64,000 nt of DNA from Phymatolithon calcareum (lineage: Eukaryota > Rhodophyta > Florideophyceae > Hapalidiales). Where the stretch lies: the NCBI GenBank assembly GCA_977006965.1, contig OZ345354.1:1364001-1428000 (forward strand), written 5' to 3'. The position numbers and the translations under genes are program-made. A model generated the notes under the pieces. It searched no databases and was not told the origin of the DNA. It saw only the letters and a program-made list of their open reading frames with translations. Numbering within the stretch: the stretch's first letter is position 1; every line of letters starts with the position of its first letter. This document shows positions 22,700-32,410 of this stretch, in pieces.

Positions 22700-23584
22700 A
22701 TTCCTAAAATATGAAACACTTCATATTCAATATCACAGTGATTCTCAATGGCCCGAGAACTACAGTGATGTTGAGTATTACTGAAATCAGAATGCTTTGT
22801 TCTGTACTCGATTCTGTAGTACGTACAGACTGACATTTTATTTTCTGGATAGAATTCAAAACGTGCTTGTGCGATTAAGCACCTTTTTTGACCTTGGAAG
22901 GCAAATTTTAGAGCCTGTTCTATGCAGGATGTGGGCAATAACAGCACCTAACGCACTGTTTGTGGCATGAATATTCTGCAGTCTATACATGAACACCAAA
23001 AACAATAAGTTTAGGCTACCACAGTATCTGTTATCTTCTGTTAAAAACGGCTTAACCGGCCCAAAATGGCCGATTTTGATAAAGTTTCAGTGTTGCTATT
23101 GCATAGTGTAGACGTTTGTAAAGTACGATTTTAGTGTCATTAGAACGGCAATGAAATGAACAATCTGATTAAGCAAGGCAATGCAGTCCTAAATATAGTT
23201 TGGCCCGTAGAACAGCGCATAAGTGCAGCTGTAGCGCTATGCAGAAGTGAGCGCTCCCCCGCCACCCGGAACGGATGTACCGGACACGCGAGGCAACTTT
23301 GTAATCCTTTTCAAAACCATAGCTTATGCCTCACGTTTTCTTACATTTTGTACCAACACTTACTGATATTAGCGCTACAATAGCGCTACAGTGGTGCTAC
23401 ATACTGCTCACAGCCGTCAGTGATCGATGTTATTACACTTTGTCAAAAATCATATGAAATATAGAGTTAAAAGTTGCATACTATTGGTTTCATATACGTG
23501 CAGCTCGATCTCGAAGTTCATCTCAATATGAAAAATAGTTATTGCAATTTGAGTACATAGTAACAGGCACGGAGCGCTAGTACC
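22700..23584. other. Spacer between the two Harbinger genes
   Basis: No supported gene. The stretch lies between the divergent starts at 22561 and 23585 and presumably holds both promoters of the transposon. Confidence 0.45.
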
Positions 23585-23944
23585 ATGAGTAGGCCCAGGC
23601 CACGGGGCAGGACGCTTGCTAAGATGGACGCATGGGATCTACCCGTCCCGGTCGCTGTTTTTGAGTACGCAGGCTCTGAAATCATACGCCGGCAACCGCA
23701 GAGCCAAAACGTATGGACTCGTCGGTTCCGTGCCTTTTTTGGAACAACCCCTTCGGTGTGTGCCATCATATGGAGTCGAGTGCAGACTCCTCATGGCTCA
23801 CAGCCACGGCACCTCCTCTTTGCCTTACTATTTCTCAAAATGTACGGAAATGAGCATCAACATGCTTCTATTTGCAGCGTTGACGAAAAAACGTTCCGAA
23901 AATGAGCGTGGTTTTACGTGCAGCAGATAGCTTATATGGAAGTT

Positions 23945-24001
23945 GTACGTTGTGGCCCGAAATTTTTATGTATTTCTGATCACCTCTGACCCATCTTTTA
24001 G
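23945..24001 (+). other. Intron in the Harbinger transposase
   Basis: A 57-nt segment with donor gtacgt and acceptor cttttag. Removing it joins conserved transposase sequence in frame and deletes two in-frame stops. Confidence 0.75.
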
Positions 24002-24314
24002 GTTCCTTGGGCAGCCCGTCTGCAGGGAAGATCTATTTCTAGCTGCTGGATAAATGTTGATGGCACAGATTTCGCCGTGCAAGAGCCAGATCCGTTTGAC
24101 CCTTCATTCTATTCTCACAAAATGAAGCGAGCCGGCCTCCGCTATGAGATAGGACTTTCTATGAAAGGAACTTTATGATGGACTGATTCAATTCTTTGTG
24201 TATCAGCGCTGACACTTGTGTTGTGTCTTGGTATTCTTTTGTGAGGCAAAACTCTTCACCTAATGGTGAGGTAACCTTAACCGTCATCACTTTTGCGCGC
24301 GCCGTCCCCGTGCC

Positions 24315-25475
24315 GTGGGCCGTTGGGTCCCCATCCGAAGGTGCAGCAAACACGTGTCGCTGCGTACACGTGGGTGGTCACCAACACTATCCACACCGCA
24401 CAGCCCATCGATTTGCACTCTCCATTTCCGTTTCTGCTCGTCCACGCCACCACGCCGACACGCTCCCACTCCGCCGACACGCTTCCACTCCGCCCACAGC
24501 GCAACGCCGTGCACCACGCTATCCACATCACCGCAACGCCGTCCGCTTCAGGAGGGCGACCATGTGCGGGCCATGTTCAACCTCGCAAACATGCTGAGAA
24601 CGGGCGCGGAAGGGATTGCGGCAAACCCGCATCGTGCAGCAGAGCTGTACAATCGCGCCATCGAGGAGGGCGACGATGTGCGGGCCATGTTCAACCTTGC
24701 AATCATGCTTGACGATGGCGCGGAAGGGGTTCCCGCAAACCCGCATCGTGCAGCAGAGCTCTACAATCGCGCCATCGAGGAGGGCAGCCTTGTGCCGGCC
24801 ATGTTGAACCCCGCAAACAGCGAATGGGCGCGGAAGGGGTTCCCGCAAACCCGCATCGTGCAGCAGAGCTCTACAATCGCGCCATCGAGGAGGGCAACCT
24901 TGTGTGGGCCATGTTCCACCTCGCAAACATGCTGAAAATGGGCGCGGAAGGGGTTCCCACAAACCCGCATCGTGCAGCAGATCTGTACAACCGTGCCGTC
25001 GAGGACGGCAACCATGTGGATGCCATGTGCAATCTTGCATACTTGCTGGAAGATGGCGCGGAAGGGGTTCCGGCAAACCCGCATCGTGCTGCAGAACTGT
25101 ACAACCGTGCCATCGAGAAGGACGATTATGTACGTAATTCGGGATGCGTATAACGAGAAAGGCGAGGACGCCATTCCGAGTGTTGATGGTACGGCGTCCG
25201 GTGTGTTCGCGTGGATGACGGGGGGAGCGAATGGCGAAGAAAGTAATGACGCGGATGAAGATCTGTCTCACGTGGATATCGACGTAAATGAGGACAGCAC
25301 GACTCCAATTATCGACGATACTGACAAGATTGCTGCCGAGATCAAGGAAAAGCGGATGCAAGAGAAGAAACATTACGACGCGTGGGTTGATAGCATGGGG
25401 GCGCAGAGTATTCTCGATGAGGTTGCCGTCGCTGTGAAAGAGGCAAATGCGAGGAAGAAGAAGAAAAATTGTTAG
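24315..25475 (+). pseudogene. Sel1-repeat protein carried inside the MULE
   Basis: Sel1-like repeats are helical TPR-related scaffolds for protein complexes. Five 38-residue repeats (114-bp units) run from about 24550 to 25125. Their consensus contains AMFNLANML, then GAEGVPANPHRA, then ELYNRAIEEG. The first two are in the frame opened at 24315, inside the left TIR. Loss of a few bases near 24820 moves repeats 3-5 to a second frame. Another change near 25130 moves an acidic and Lys-rich tail (DEDLSHVDIDVNEDS, ending KKKKNC at 25475) to a third. Neither frame change is needed by the family, so the gene looks disabled, unless gtacgt at 25129 is a splice donor. Sel1 repeats are not part of known MULE machinery, so capture from the host is likely. 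The 316-codon antisense frame here is a shadow. Confidence 0.7.
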
Positions 25476-25618
25476 CAACGGTGTTAAAATATATGAAGCT
25501 CTTTACGGTAAGTAAAATGTGTCTCTGTTCTTCGTCCAGGTAATCGGGGTTCCTCTAGCTGATAATTCTTTTTCAACATGAGTCCTATACTGAGAAATGC
25601 GCGGAATAACTTCCTTTC

Positions 25619-27958
25619 TCACATGTTCATGCTGAGTTCTTCAATATGAGCAATCATCCACTCCAGCTCTTTCTTGATGTATTGAGCATCTCTTGTAGGG
25701 CTTAGTTGAAGCTGACTGCTTTCTAAAGACAATTGAATATGTGGATTGGCTGGCATAAGTTCTGGTACAGGTCCTGTGCGGTTGTGCTCCAGCTCAGCAT
25801 AGAGCCGATTATTAACTCTTTGGAAGGAAATGAATGGAGGGTGTCTTGACCTTTGGACATCTCGGTAGTATGGACACGGCTTACCAGAGATCATGTGCTT
25901 GCAAATTAGGAAACGGCTTTTCAAAAATGCAGGGCATGAGCAGTACCACACTTCTGGATCCGTTATATAAGTTCCGTGTAAGGACCTACACGACAAAGTA
26001 TCCCATTCCCTCGTAAATGCCTTCCACCAGCAGGGCCTTTTTGTTCCCGAAGCCAGCAATCTGTAGTCGTGCTCAAACTTCGTGATCAATTTAGAATCGA
26101 TTAAGTATGTAACAAAATCAACTCTGGGTCGATTGTGTAAAACCAGGTAATGACGTTTCAAAATTTTCCAATGGGCCTCAACAATCATTGTAGTTCTTGT
26201 GAATGGAATACCATTCTCGTCGCTCCTTCGCCCCCATGTTTGGAATTTCTCAGCCGAATACCACTGTGACATCAAATAGTCGTGAAGACGAGGAGAAATT
26301 TGTGGAAAAACGGACGAAACTTCAGAGACTGCAGTATCTCTTAAGATTCTTATTGGACTTCCACCGAATAAGTAGGGATGTACGTTATAGTGTTTCGAAA
26401 TTAGACGCATCAGAACGTTTTCATCATCCCCTGAGATAGAATCACCTTCTTTTCTCAATTCTCGGATCTTCGACTTTATAGCACGTTTCATGTGCCAAAG
26501 AAAAAGAGATGGGTGCAAATTAAAAACAGATCTAATTGCATTCATTTGTCCGTGGTCTTTGTCCGTGAAGAAAAACTTGGGCACGAAGAAAGGTAGGTGA
26601 CACTTGCACGCACGTAAAAAATTTTCAATGACATATTGCCTCGACATTCCCGCCTGCTCTCCTTGCGCTTGGTTTTGCAAAAATAGGTAGGCAATCGGGA
26701 AACCAGTCCCAAACGCATTTGTCATGACGGCAAACAATTCCAACTTAGAGCTGTTTGTCTTGTATGTGCTGTCGATGAACGCTTCCGCGCATTCGTGTTT
26801 TTCTGTTAAAAGTTTTCCAATGCTTGTTGTAAAACCCAATGCATAAGGTTTCTCATTATAGAAGCACTCTGACAGCTTTTGGCATGTGTTCAACAACAAA
26901 CGACTGGATAGAAAGGGATCTTCGTTGCGGAAAAAGTTCTGTTGCGTGAATGTGCAACAACGGTAGTACACTTGTCCCCAGGAAAACAAGCGGTTCGACC
27001 TTTCCTGTAACATTCCGCAAATCTGAAACGGAGCCAATCCTGCGACTGCCTGCGTCTTTATGAACTCCAAATCATCACTTGATAGCTCATTCTTTTGTGA
27101 TTTTCCTTCATGATGCAAATCGTGAGAGACTCTAATCATCATCTTTCCAGATTTGTTAATCGAAGAAACAAATGACCCACCACATGCAATGTTCCTTTTC
27201 GTCTCCCGAGCTCGCTTCCTTGCATTTTCTTCCCCTTCTCGTCGATTGTAGCGCCGCCTTTGACTGCAGAAGTGATATACGCTTTGGCTCTTTGTTCTGT
27301 TTTTCACATACTCGTAGTTTTCAACATCCTCAATGTTTCTTTTGACTTCTTCCATGCGTTTTTCAGCATCATGCGGGAAACATCCTTCGTCTGCAATGTA
27401 CAGGCAGTAGTACGCAGTATCTAGAGCAACAGAAGCATTGACAGTAATAGAATGCCAGCGATATAACAAATTCAAGGAAACATTTTCCGTGAAAACCACG
27501 CGCGAGAAGGACATCTTTTGAGCTCCGGAATAAGGTGCAATTTTTCTGCATCTAGCACAGAGCGATAATAGTTTTTTACCTGACTCGTCAACAAAAAGGT
27601 ATGCTTGTAGCGCTTTCTTGCATCTTGTGCACTGCGATGTGGAAGCTCGACGCAAAAATTCTTTTTCTTCGACAGTTGTGGTGGTGCACGACAAAGTAAG
27701 CCAAAGAGCTGTAAAACAGTTCTCATCAACCACGATGACGCTATCGGCATTAAGTTCCTGAAAACAACTGTCAACACGCTCGGCATCAACAGAAAAAATA
27801 TCCACTAGAAAGGCACAGACCTGCTCACGGTCAGGAGTTGGAACTCGGAATTTTTCTCGGAACAGAACTTTTGGGTTAACTGAATCGCGGCCGTACTTTG
27901 CAAGCAGCTCGGGCATACTTTGAACATAGCTCAGAGCATGCACAGCGTCTTCATTCAT
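25619..27958 (-). CDS. MULE transposase, intact 779 aa
   Basis: A single open frame from ATG at 27958. Visible parts in order are two CxxC pairs (Cys110/113 and Cys134/137) that could form a zinc ribbon, and a basic segment with C, C, H, H spacing (about 231-283, HFCSQRRR to SHDLHHEG) that resembles the N-terminal DNA-binding fingers of MULE and FAR1 proteins. A DDE core follows, with Asp396 in FIDSTYKTN, Asp466 in FFFTDKDHG and Glu594 in TTMIVEAHW. Last is a SWIM zinc finger (WYCSCPAFL, then CKHM; Cys673, Cys675, Cys686, His688). The length is normal for the family. No stop or frameshift is seen, and with the perfect 9-bp duplication this suggests recent activity. It converges with the Sel1 gene 143 bases away. 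Confidence 0.92.
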   Translation of the reverse strand: MNEDAVHALSYVQSMPELLAKYGRDSVNPKVLFREKFRVPTPDREQVCAFLVDIFSVDAERVDSCFQELNADSVIVVDENCFTALWLTLSCTTTTVEEKEFLRRASTSQCTRCKKALQAYLFVDESGKKLLSLCARCRKIAPYSGAQKMSFSRVVFTENVSLNLLYRWHSITVNASVALDTAYYCLYIADEGCFPHDAEKRMEEVKRNIEDVENYEYVKNRTKSQSVYHFCSQRRRYNRREGEENARKRARETKRNIACGGSFVSSINKSGKMMIRVSHDLHHEGKSQKNELSSDDLEFIKTQAVAGLAPFQICGMLQERSNRLFSWGQVYYRCCTFTQQNFFRNEDPFLSSRLLLNTCQKLSECFYNEKPYALGFTTSIGKLLTEKHECAEAFIDSTYKTNSSKLELFAVMTNAFGTGFPIAYLFLQNQAQGEQAGMSRQYVIENFLRACKCHLPFFVPKFFFTDKDHGQMNAIRSVFNLHPSLFLWHMKRAIKSKIRELRKEGDSISGDDENVLMRLISKHYNVHPYLFGGSPIRILRDTAVSEVSSVFPQISPRLHDYLMSQWYSAEKFQTWGRRSDENGIPFTRTTMIVEAHWKILKRHYLVLHNRPRVDFVTYLIDSKLITKFEHDYRLLASGTKRPCWWKAFTREWDTLSCRSLHGTYITDPEVWYCSCPAFLKSRFLICKHMISGKPCPYYRDVQRSRHPPFISFQRVNNRLYAELEHNRTGPVPELMPANPHIQLSLESSQLQLSPTRDAQYIKKELEWMIAHIEELSMNM

Positions 27959-28199
27959 AATGGTACGGATTATGGAGTGAAAGCGAAGTAGCTGAGTTGG
28001 GAAAGAAAAACTCTAAACAAAATAATGGCCACTCTGATCAGAAAAACAGCTCCGATTCGGGGCTTTCAGCTCCTGAAAGTCACAAATCGACCGAGTTTTT
28101 GGAAATCAGCAGGTGCGCTTCAGAACAGGAAAAAACACCTCCGATTTGGTGTTTTCACGACTTTAAAAGCCGAAATCGACGCTGTTTTTGTCAGTTCGC

Positions 28200-28757
28200 C
28201 GCGGAGTTCTAACTAGAGACCTGGGAACTGGGCTCGAGCTGTATTGAAGTCTTCAACAGAGCGCCACGATGAAATAGAACAGAGGCTTGATGCTGATGGT
28301 GACGAAGATTGCTTGGTAGAGGAAGGCTTGCAGTCGTATGGGTGGCAAGCAGGGGCAAACACCGACACAAGGTCAGTATCACCTGGCGAAAGCACACCAA
28401 TCGGAAGAGGCTGGCGTCAAGAGTATCAGGAACGATGGTAAAAAGCAGCAATCGGCAGTGATGAATAGTGAAAGCCGGGGCGTTGATCGCACAGTGCCGC
28501 TGTGCACTGCAATAACTACAGCTGGAGCAGATTGACGGGATATTAACAGGGCCGTGACGCTGCGGTGGAGTGCAAAGTCCGAAAGGGACTGTTTCGCTTA
28601 GCGAAAGCACACAGATCGGAGGTTTCCGTACGTCGAGAGTAGCGGTAACGATGCTAAGAAGCGGTGTCATGCGATAAGGATTGCAAACGTGGATGTAGAT
28701 CGCCCAGTGCCGCTGTGCGCTGCCAATTTTACAACCGAATCGATTTCACGGAACGAA
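28200..28757. repeat. Degenerate tandem duplication in the MULE
   Basis: About 28385-28510 and 28600-28725 resemble each other: both contain gcgaaagcacac and cagtgccgctgtgc. No gene is supported here. It may be the upstream control region of the minus-strand transposase. Confidence 0.45.
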
Positions 28758-28957
28758 AACGAGATTAAGATCGTCTTGCGGTGGGCGAGAATCGCTGTCG
28801 CGGCGGCAACGGGATGAAGATCGGGTTGCAATAGGCGAAGATAGCTGCGGCGGCGGAAATGAGATGAAGATCAGGTTGCGGTGGCGGAGGATATCTGCGG
28901 CGGCGGCAACGGGATGAAGATCGGGCTGCGGTGGGCGACGATAGCTGCGGCGGCAGC
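28758..28957. repeat. Four 50-bp tandem repeats near the right MULE terminus
   Basis: The units are 28758-28807, 28808-28857, 28858-28907 and 28908-28957. Each has gatgaagatc (or a close variant) near its start and ends in a cggcggc run. Subterminal arrays of this kind are common transposase-binding regions in other DNA transposons; that role here is inference. Confidence 0.75.
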
Positions 28958-29807
28958 AGGAGGCGGCGGGCGGCGGCGATGTGACGTAATTTGAACGGAG
29001 GAGGTGACGTGATATAATAGTGCATGATGTGGCAAATAATACACGTGTGCTCAACGACACGTGTTAACTCCACCTTCGGATGGGGACCCAATGGCCCACG
29101 GTGCGGGGACGGCGCGCGCAAAAGTGATGACGGTTAAGGTTACCTCTAATGGTGTTCCTTTTGCTTGCCTGCCTCCTTGTTTCCTCAGAGGTTAGGCTCC
29201 TTTTTATACTAAACCTATTGAATCATCTATGTGGATAGTTTCCACGTAATTATATCATTATTGAGTGTTCAAGTTGAAATAGCGTTACATGGGTTAATCA
29301 TGTAGGCCATCAACTCTCGATTTGAGTCTCCTTGCAATATTTCGTGTCGACTCAGTTTTGACACTTAAGATGAGTAATTTCTCAATTATTTGAAGGACCA
29401 ACTCCAACACTTTAGTTTGGAAAAATGGCCAGTTCAATTGTGGCAGTTATCCCGACGTGAAAATATTCCGAGAAAATTTGAAACATGCCCTAGGGCACGG
29501 CGAGTTCGTTATAGCAGATAAGGGATACCGTGACGAGAAGTGTTTCACTCCGGACATGCTTACAGATTACGGACTAAGTCTATCCGCAGAAGTTCGAGCA
29601 CGACACGAAACGGTGAATGGCCGTTTCAAAAACTTCCGTGTTGTGAGAGATATCTTTCGCCATGATCGCTTGAGGCACTCTATTTGCTTTCACGCCGTGG
29701 CGAACGTCACACAGCTCACACTGGACACAGATCCTCTGTTTTACATTGAAATCTAGAATTTGAAATAGTGTATATTTGCATCCTTGCTTGTTGCCATGTG
29801 TTAAAAC

Positions 29808-30226
29808 TAGGGATGGCCCTCCCGAAAGGGCCCCTCCCCGAAATGGGCCCTTTTTCACCTCAAAGAGGGGATTTTGCCCTCTCCCTCGCGCCAAGTAGAG
29901 GGCCCCTTTCGGGCTTATGATATTCTTACGACAACGAAGTGCTTATGATATTAGAATATGGACAGAATTATACAGTATACAGAAACGTGGACGCAGCATT
30001 TGCTTCATGGCATGAGGGCTACGGATTCAGGACGAGAAATCAACCTGCCAGTGCTTCTGACGTATGATACTGATGTCTGATGAAACAATCCTCCCCAGTT
30101 TCGGGCTTTTCGGGGCCCGAAATCAGGTCTGTAATGAGGGTCAAAGAGGGCCCCTCCCCTCTAGAGGGCCACTGATAGAGGGCAAGTACGGCCCTCCGGG
30201 CCAATGTTTCGGGAGAGCCATCCCTA
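29808..30226. mobile_element. hAT-type MITE, 419 bp, 8-bp target duplication
   Basis: The exact 8-bp direct repeat gttaaaac stands at 29800-29807 and 30227-30234. The ends are inverted: TAGGGATGGCCCTCCCGAAA on the left and TAGGGATGGCTCTCCCGAAA read in reverse from the right. It is GC-rich, with several copies of agagggc and gggccc, and has no coding capacity. It lies just after the Harbinger transposase stop codon. Confidence 0.9.
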
Positions 30227-30506
30227 GTTAAAACAGTTCTGATATGGCACATGGGCAAATAATGTTACAGGAATAGGAAAATTAAATGCCCAACCTAAGA
30301 AATCAATATTTCCCGCATCTTCCTGGGAAGAGGGCCAGCTGCAGTACGGCTGCCTCGTCAAAAAATGTCCCGCTTGGCGAGGAGCAAAGCTTGCCCGTCT
30401 GAGCGATGAGGGCGTCATTTATTGGATCGAGAAGAGCGTCGATTCCGTAGTTTTCATGTTGTTGCAACGCCTCGGGATCTCTCCACGGGATATGGTACTG
30501 TATCAT

Positions 30507-32410
30507 AATGTGAGGCTGTATTCGAACTCAAAAAAAGCACTTACAGAACGATATCAAAATCTACCCTGGTTTGAGAGAAAAGTTTAAGAGCATCATCGGT
30601 TAGAAGTGTCAAACGTTTAACCCTTCTAACCCAGAAACCAAGCGATGGCATGGAGCGGATTGGCCTGCTTAGATCGTAAACAGAAAAAGGAGGACATTAC
30701 CGGTTTATCACAACGGTGATACAGGCAAGTGTATGAACATCTTGATCGAACCGCTCAATGATTGTTAGGTCGGCGCTAAAACTTATGCAGCAGCTTGCAT
30801 AGACTCCTCGTTTTTCTTTTTTTTGAGTGGGTATAGAATTCAGCTAATGGAACGGGGGCAGTGATGGCTGGAAAATCGGCATGGGAAAGCATTCCCGCAC
30901 CAGGCTTTTAACGAAAAACATCACCTTGGACTCCAAAACAAGGCATGCGAGTTGCCATATGGCAGCAATCGATGGCCATCGATTCATAACTTCGGCGTCC
31001 TGATAATTGGTGGGATTTGCTCCTCCATCTCCAAGAATACCACAGACGCCGGGAATGCGATCTACTCGAGGTATTCCGAGTCCCCCGTGTACAATATTTG
31101 AGTCTCGAAACTTGGTAGAAAGTTGACCAAACGCTATCCACCTCGGAAACCCAGAAGGCATCTTGGCTTCTGAAACATGTGGTTGCCCTGCCTGCTCTGC
31201 CTCTCCCATATGGTGAGGCCACAACCACGTTCAATGCTAGTCCTAAACAATATCCTTGTGTTGTTGTTGTTGGATGTCTACACCTAGGTGACACTGCATA
31301 GACTTGTGTTTCTATCTCCAATAGGAACATGTCCAGAAATTGTGTCACCAAAGTGTGAGTGCTAAATCTTGCACGCAACGCAATGTCGTGAAATGAGGAA
31401 AGGAAACGTATGGGCTTGAGTCCAGCGCAGATGCGTAATTGTCTACAGTGCCCCCTGCTGGGGTCCACCTGTGTGATCAAGCAGTAAAGATGGACAATGC
31501 CCCAGTCGCCATTTCTTCTTGGGGCACGAGTTGAGAAAGTCCCTAAGCAGAACAGACGTATCTTCCTGTATGAATCTGAAATGCCAATGAGCTTATCAAT
31601 CAATTCTATTTCGTCTCAGGATGAACGGCGTGCTGTTGGAGCTTTTCACTGGCTTCATCTCAAAGTCCTTGTTGGGTTGCCAGAAGGAGAGATGAATAAG
31701 CCTGCCCAGGACCTGGTCCATTCAGCTTCGCAACCACGTAGACTAGTCCATCAACAATTGATGCCACGCCGCGAAGGCCAAACCGGTGCTTTTCCAGTTT
31801 GTGCCCCTTGTTTTGTGCACGAAGTAGCAGCACAAAATCACCATCACAAAGGTTCGGTAAAAATGACATTGACTTTTTTATTGTGTGAAGCAATTTCACG
31901 CACGCGAATCTTGTTGGAGCGCTCGACCACGTCTTTGTCAATGGCGATCAGAGCGTGTTGTAGATTCGTAACCACAGCAACTTGAATCGCTGGTGATGCT
32001 TCAAAGGACAATGAACGGCCCAAACTCGCTGGTTTAGGGCGGAACCCTCTTAATATTCGGCGCGTCTGATGCTCGTTGTACAGAGAAGTGATCTTTAGTG
32101 GTCTTCACGACGTACTCCTCAAGAATTGGCTCACACCCAATACTACGACTCTCGACGTCATCAAGCATACTGCACAAGGTTCAATGCTCATCCACACTTA
32201 CGGAACCAAAGTTTTGTTAGAGGGATACCACAGAAGCCATGTCCACCCTAATGTGACGAAACCCCTTGCAAGTGCAGCACAACTTATCGTCTCCCAAACG
32301 TCCGGATTCCTCTCGATATAATTGACGTCGCAATTCTCGTCAAACTGTGTCAAGAAAAAGGGCTCACTCAAGATGTCGACCCTCATCTCGGGCCCGCAAT
32401 AAGGCATTGG
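30507..32410 (-). pseudogene. R-block integrase C-terminal remnant and flanking fragments (copy 1)
   Basis: In minus-strand sense, about 31985-31860 reads ANLQHALIAIDKDVVERSNK in one frame. Then 31850-31700 reads CDGDFVLLLRAQNKGHKLEK and GLVYVVAKLNG in another. The pattern fits the C-terminal region of a Ty3/gypsy-type integrase (helix, then a GDFVLL...VY beta barrel). Catalytic integrase, reverse transcriptase and protease are absent. The region 30540-31500 shows only short frames shared with the second R copy (46600-47570). A minus-strand frame at 32198-32407 (CDVNYIERNPDVWETISC) lies directly after the R protein stop. Confidence 0.45.

Larger units (their letters stand above)
24269..29145. 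mobile_element. Mutator-like element (MULE), 4877 bp, with 9-bp target duplication
   Basis: The exact 9-bp direct repeat ctaatggtg lies at 24260-24268 and 29146-29154. The terminal inverted repeats are about 100 bp: both ends read AGGTAACCTTAACCGTCATC inward and stay similar to about 24372 and 29041. Long TIRs and a 9-bp duplication are the MULE signature. Inside are a + strand Sel1-repeat gene starting in or just after the left TIR, an intact minus-strand transposase, and a GC-rich four-unit 50-bp tandem array next to the right TIR. Confidence 0.95.
24176..29409. mobile_element. Solo LTR, 348 bp, hosting the MULE
   Basis: The sequence starts TGATGG and ends CCAACA, with the 5-bp direct repeat cttta on both sides (24171-24175 and 29410-29414). 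Its own length is only about 348 bp (24176-24268 plus 29155-29409), because the MULE sits inside it. TG...CA ends, a 5-bp duplication, a TATA-like tttttatac (about 29199-29207) and no coding sequence all indicate a solo LTR. Its removal exactly repairs the Harbinger transposase frame. Confidence 0.75.
23585..29759 (+). pseudogene. Harbinger/IS5-like DDE transposase, split by a solo LTR containing the MULE
   Basis: The ATG at 23585 opens a frame with a typical N-terminal region (RRFRAFFGTTPSVCAIIW, HLLFALLFLKMYG, DEKTFRK). A TGA at 23903 stands where Trp is expected, and the frame stays open beyond it. A 57-nt GT-AG intron (23945-24001) leads to the first catalytic Asp in VDGTDF (codon 24059), then PFDPSFYSHK and LRYEIGLSMKG. 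At 24175 the gene is cut. It resumes at 29415 (VWKNGQFNCGSYPDV), with the second Asp in IADKGY (29517), Glu in ARHETVNGRF (29607) and a stop at 29757. Removing 24176-29409 and one copy of cttta restores the frame exactly. All three DDE residues survive. Confidence 0.85.
21480..30323. mobile_element. Harbinger/IS5-like two-gene transposon, about 3.2 kb before later insertions
   Basis: Its ends are inverted repeats. On the left ggaggatgtgggaaata starts at 21478; on the right, read in reverse, ggaagatgcgggaaata starts at 30323. They differ at two of 17 positions. The uninterrupted R copy at 46.06 kb shows the empty site (gcgtctgggaag). The exact target duplication is ambiguous; tgg is a candidate, since ctgg stands at both borders. 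Inside are a DDE transposase (+, broken) and a second, divergent gene (-), the usual two-gene layout of Harbinger elements. Removing the later solo LTR, MULE and MITE leaves about 3.18 kb. Confidence 0.75.
20077..30506 (-). pseudogene. R-block membrane protein remnant (interrupted), unknown family
   Basis: Read on the minus strand, a gene starts with ATG at 30506 (MIQYHIPWRDPEALQQ). It reaches FDEAAVLQLALFP near 30320, is cut there by the Harbinger nest, and resumes at 21479. After the nest the coding sense changes frame more than once. Recognisable pieces are PDTPRFPEVIAVRAAM, then a TGA, then LDYYRIFVGPQEPDG ending in TAG near 20910. A segment with a hydrophobic helix follows (LLIAWTFVSIAVAISISAGA, 20466-20819), and last a 137-residue C-terminal part (20077-20490). 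The original was probably around 600 residues. The copy at 44.6-46.2 kb shares these lesions. I do not recognise the family; it may be a host gene carried by R. Confidence 0.5.

Noticed and set aside
23585-23905. Separate small gene of 106 codons
   Set aside because: It is the N-terminal part of the Harbinger transposase, ended by a TGA where Trp is expected; the same frame continues.
24528-25478. 316-codon minus-strand frame
   Set aside because: It is the antisense of the Sel1 repeats; the 114-bp period keeps it open by repetition.
31497-31985. 162-codon + frames at 31.5 and 47.6 kb
   Set aside because: Although present in two R copies, the opposite strand shows integrase-like sense, so the plus frame is its shadow.
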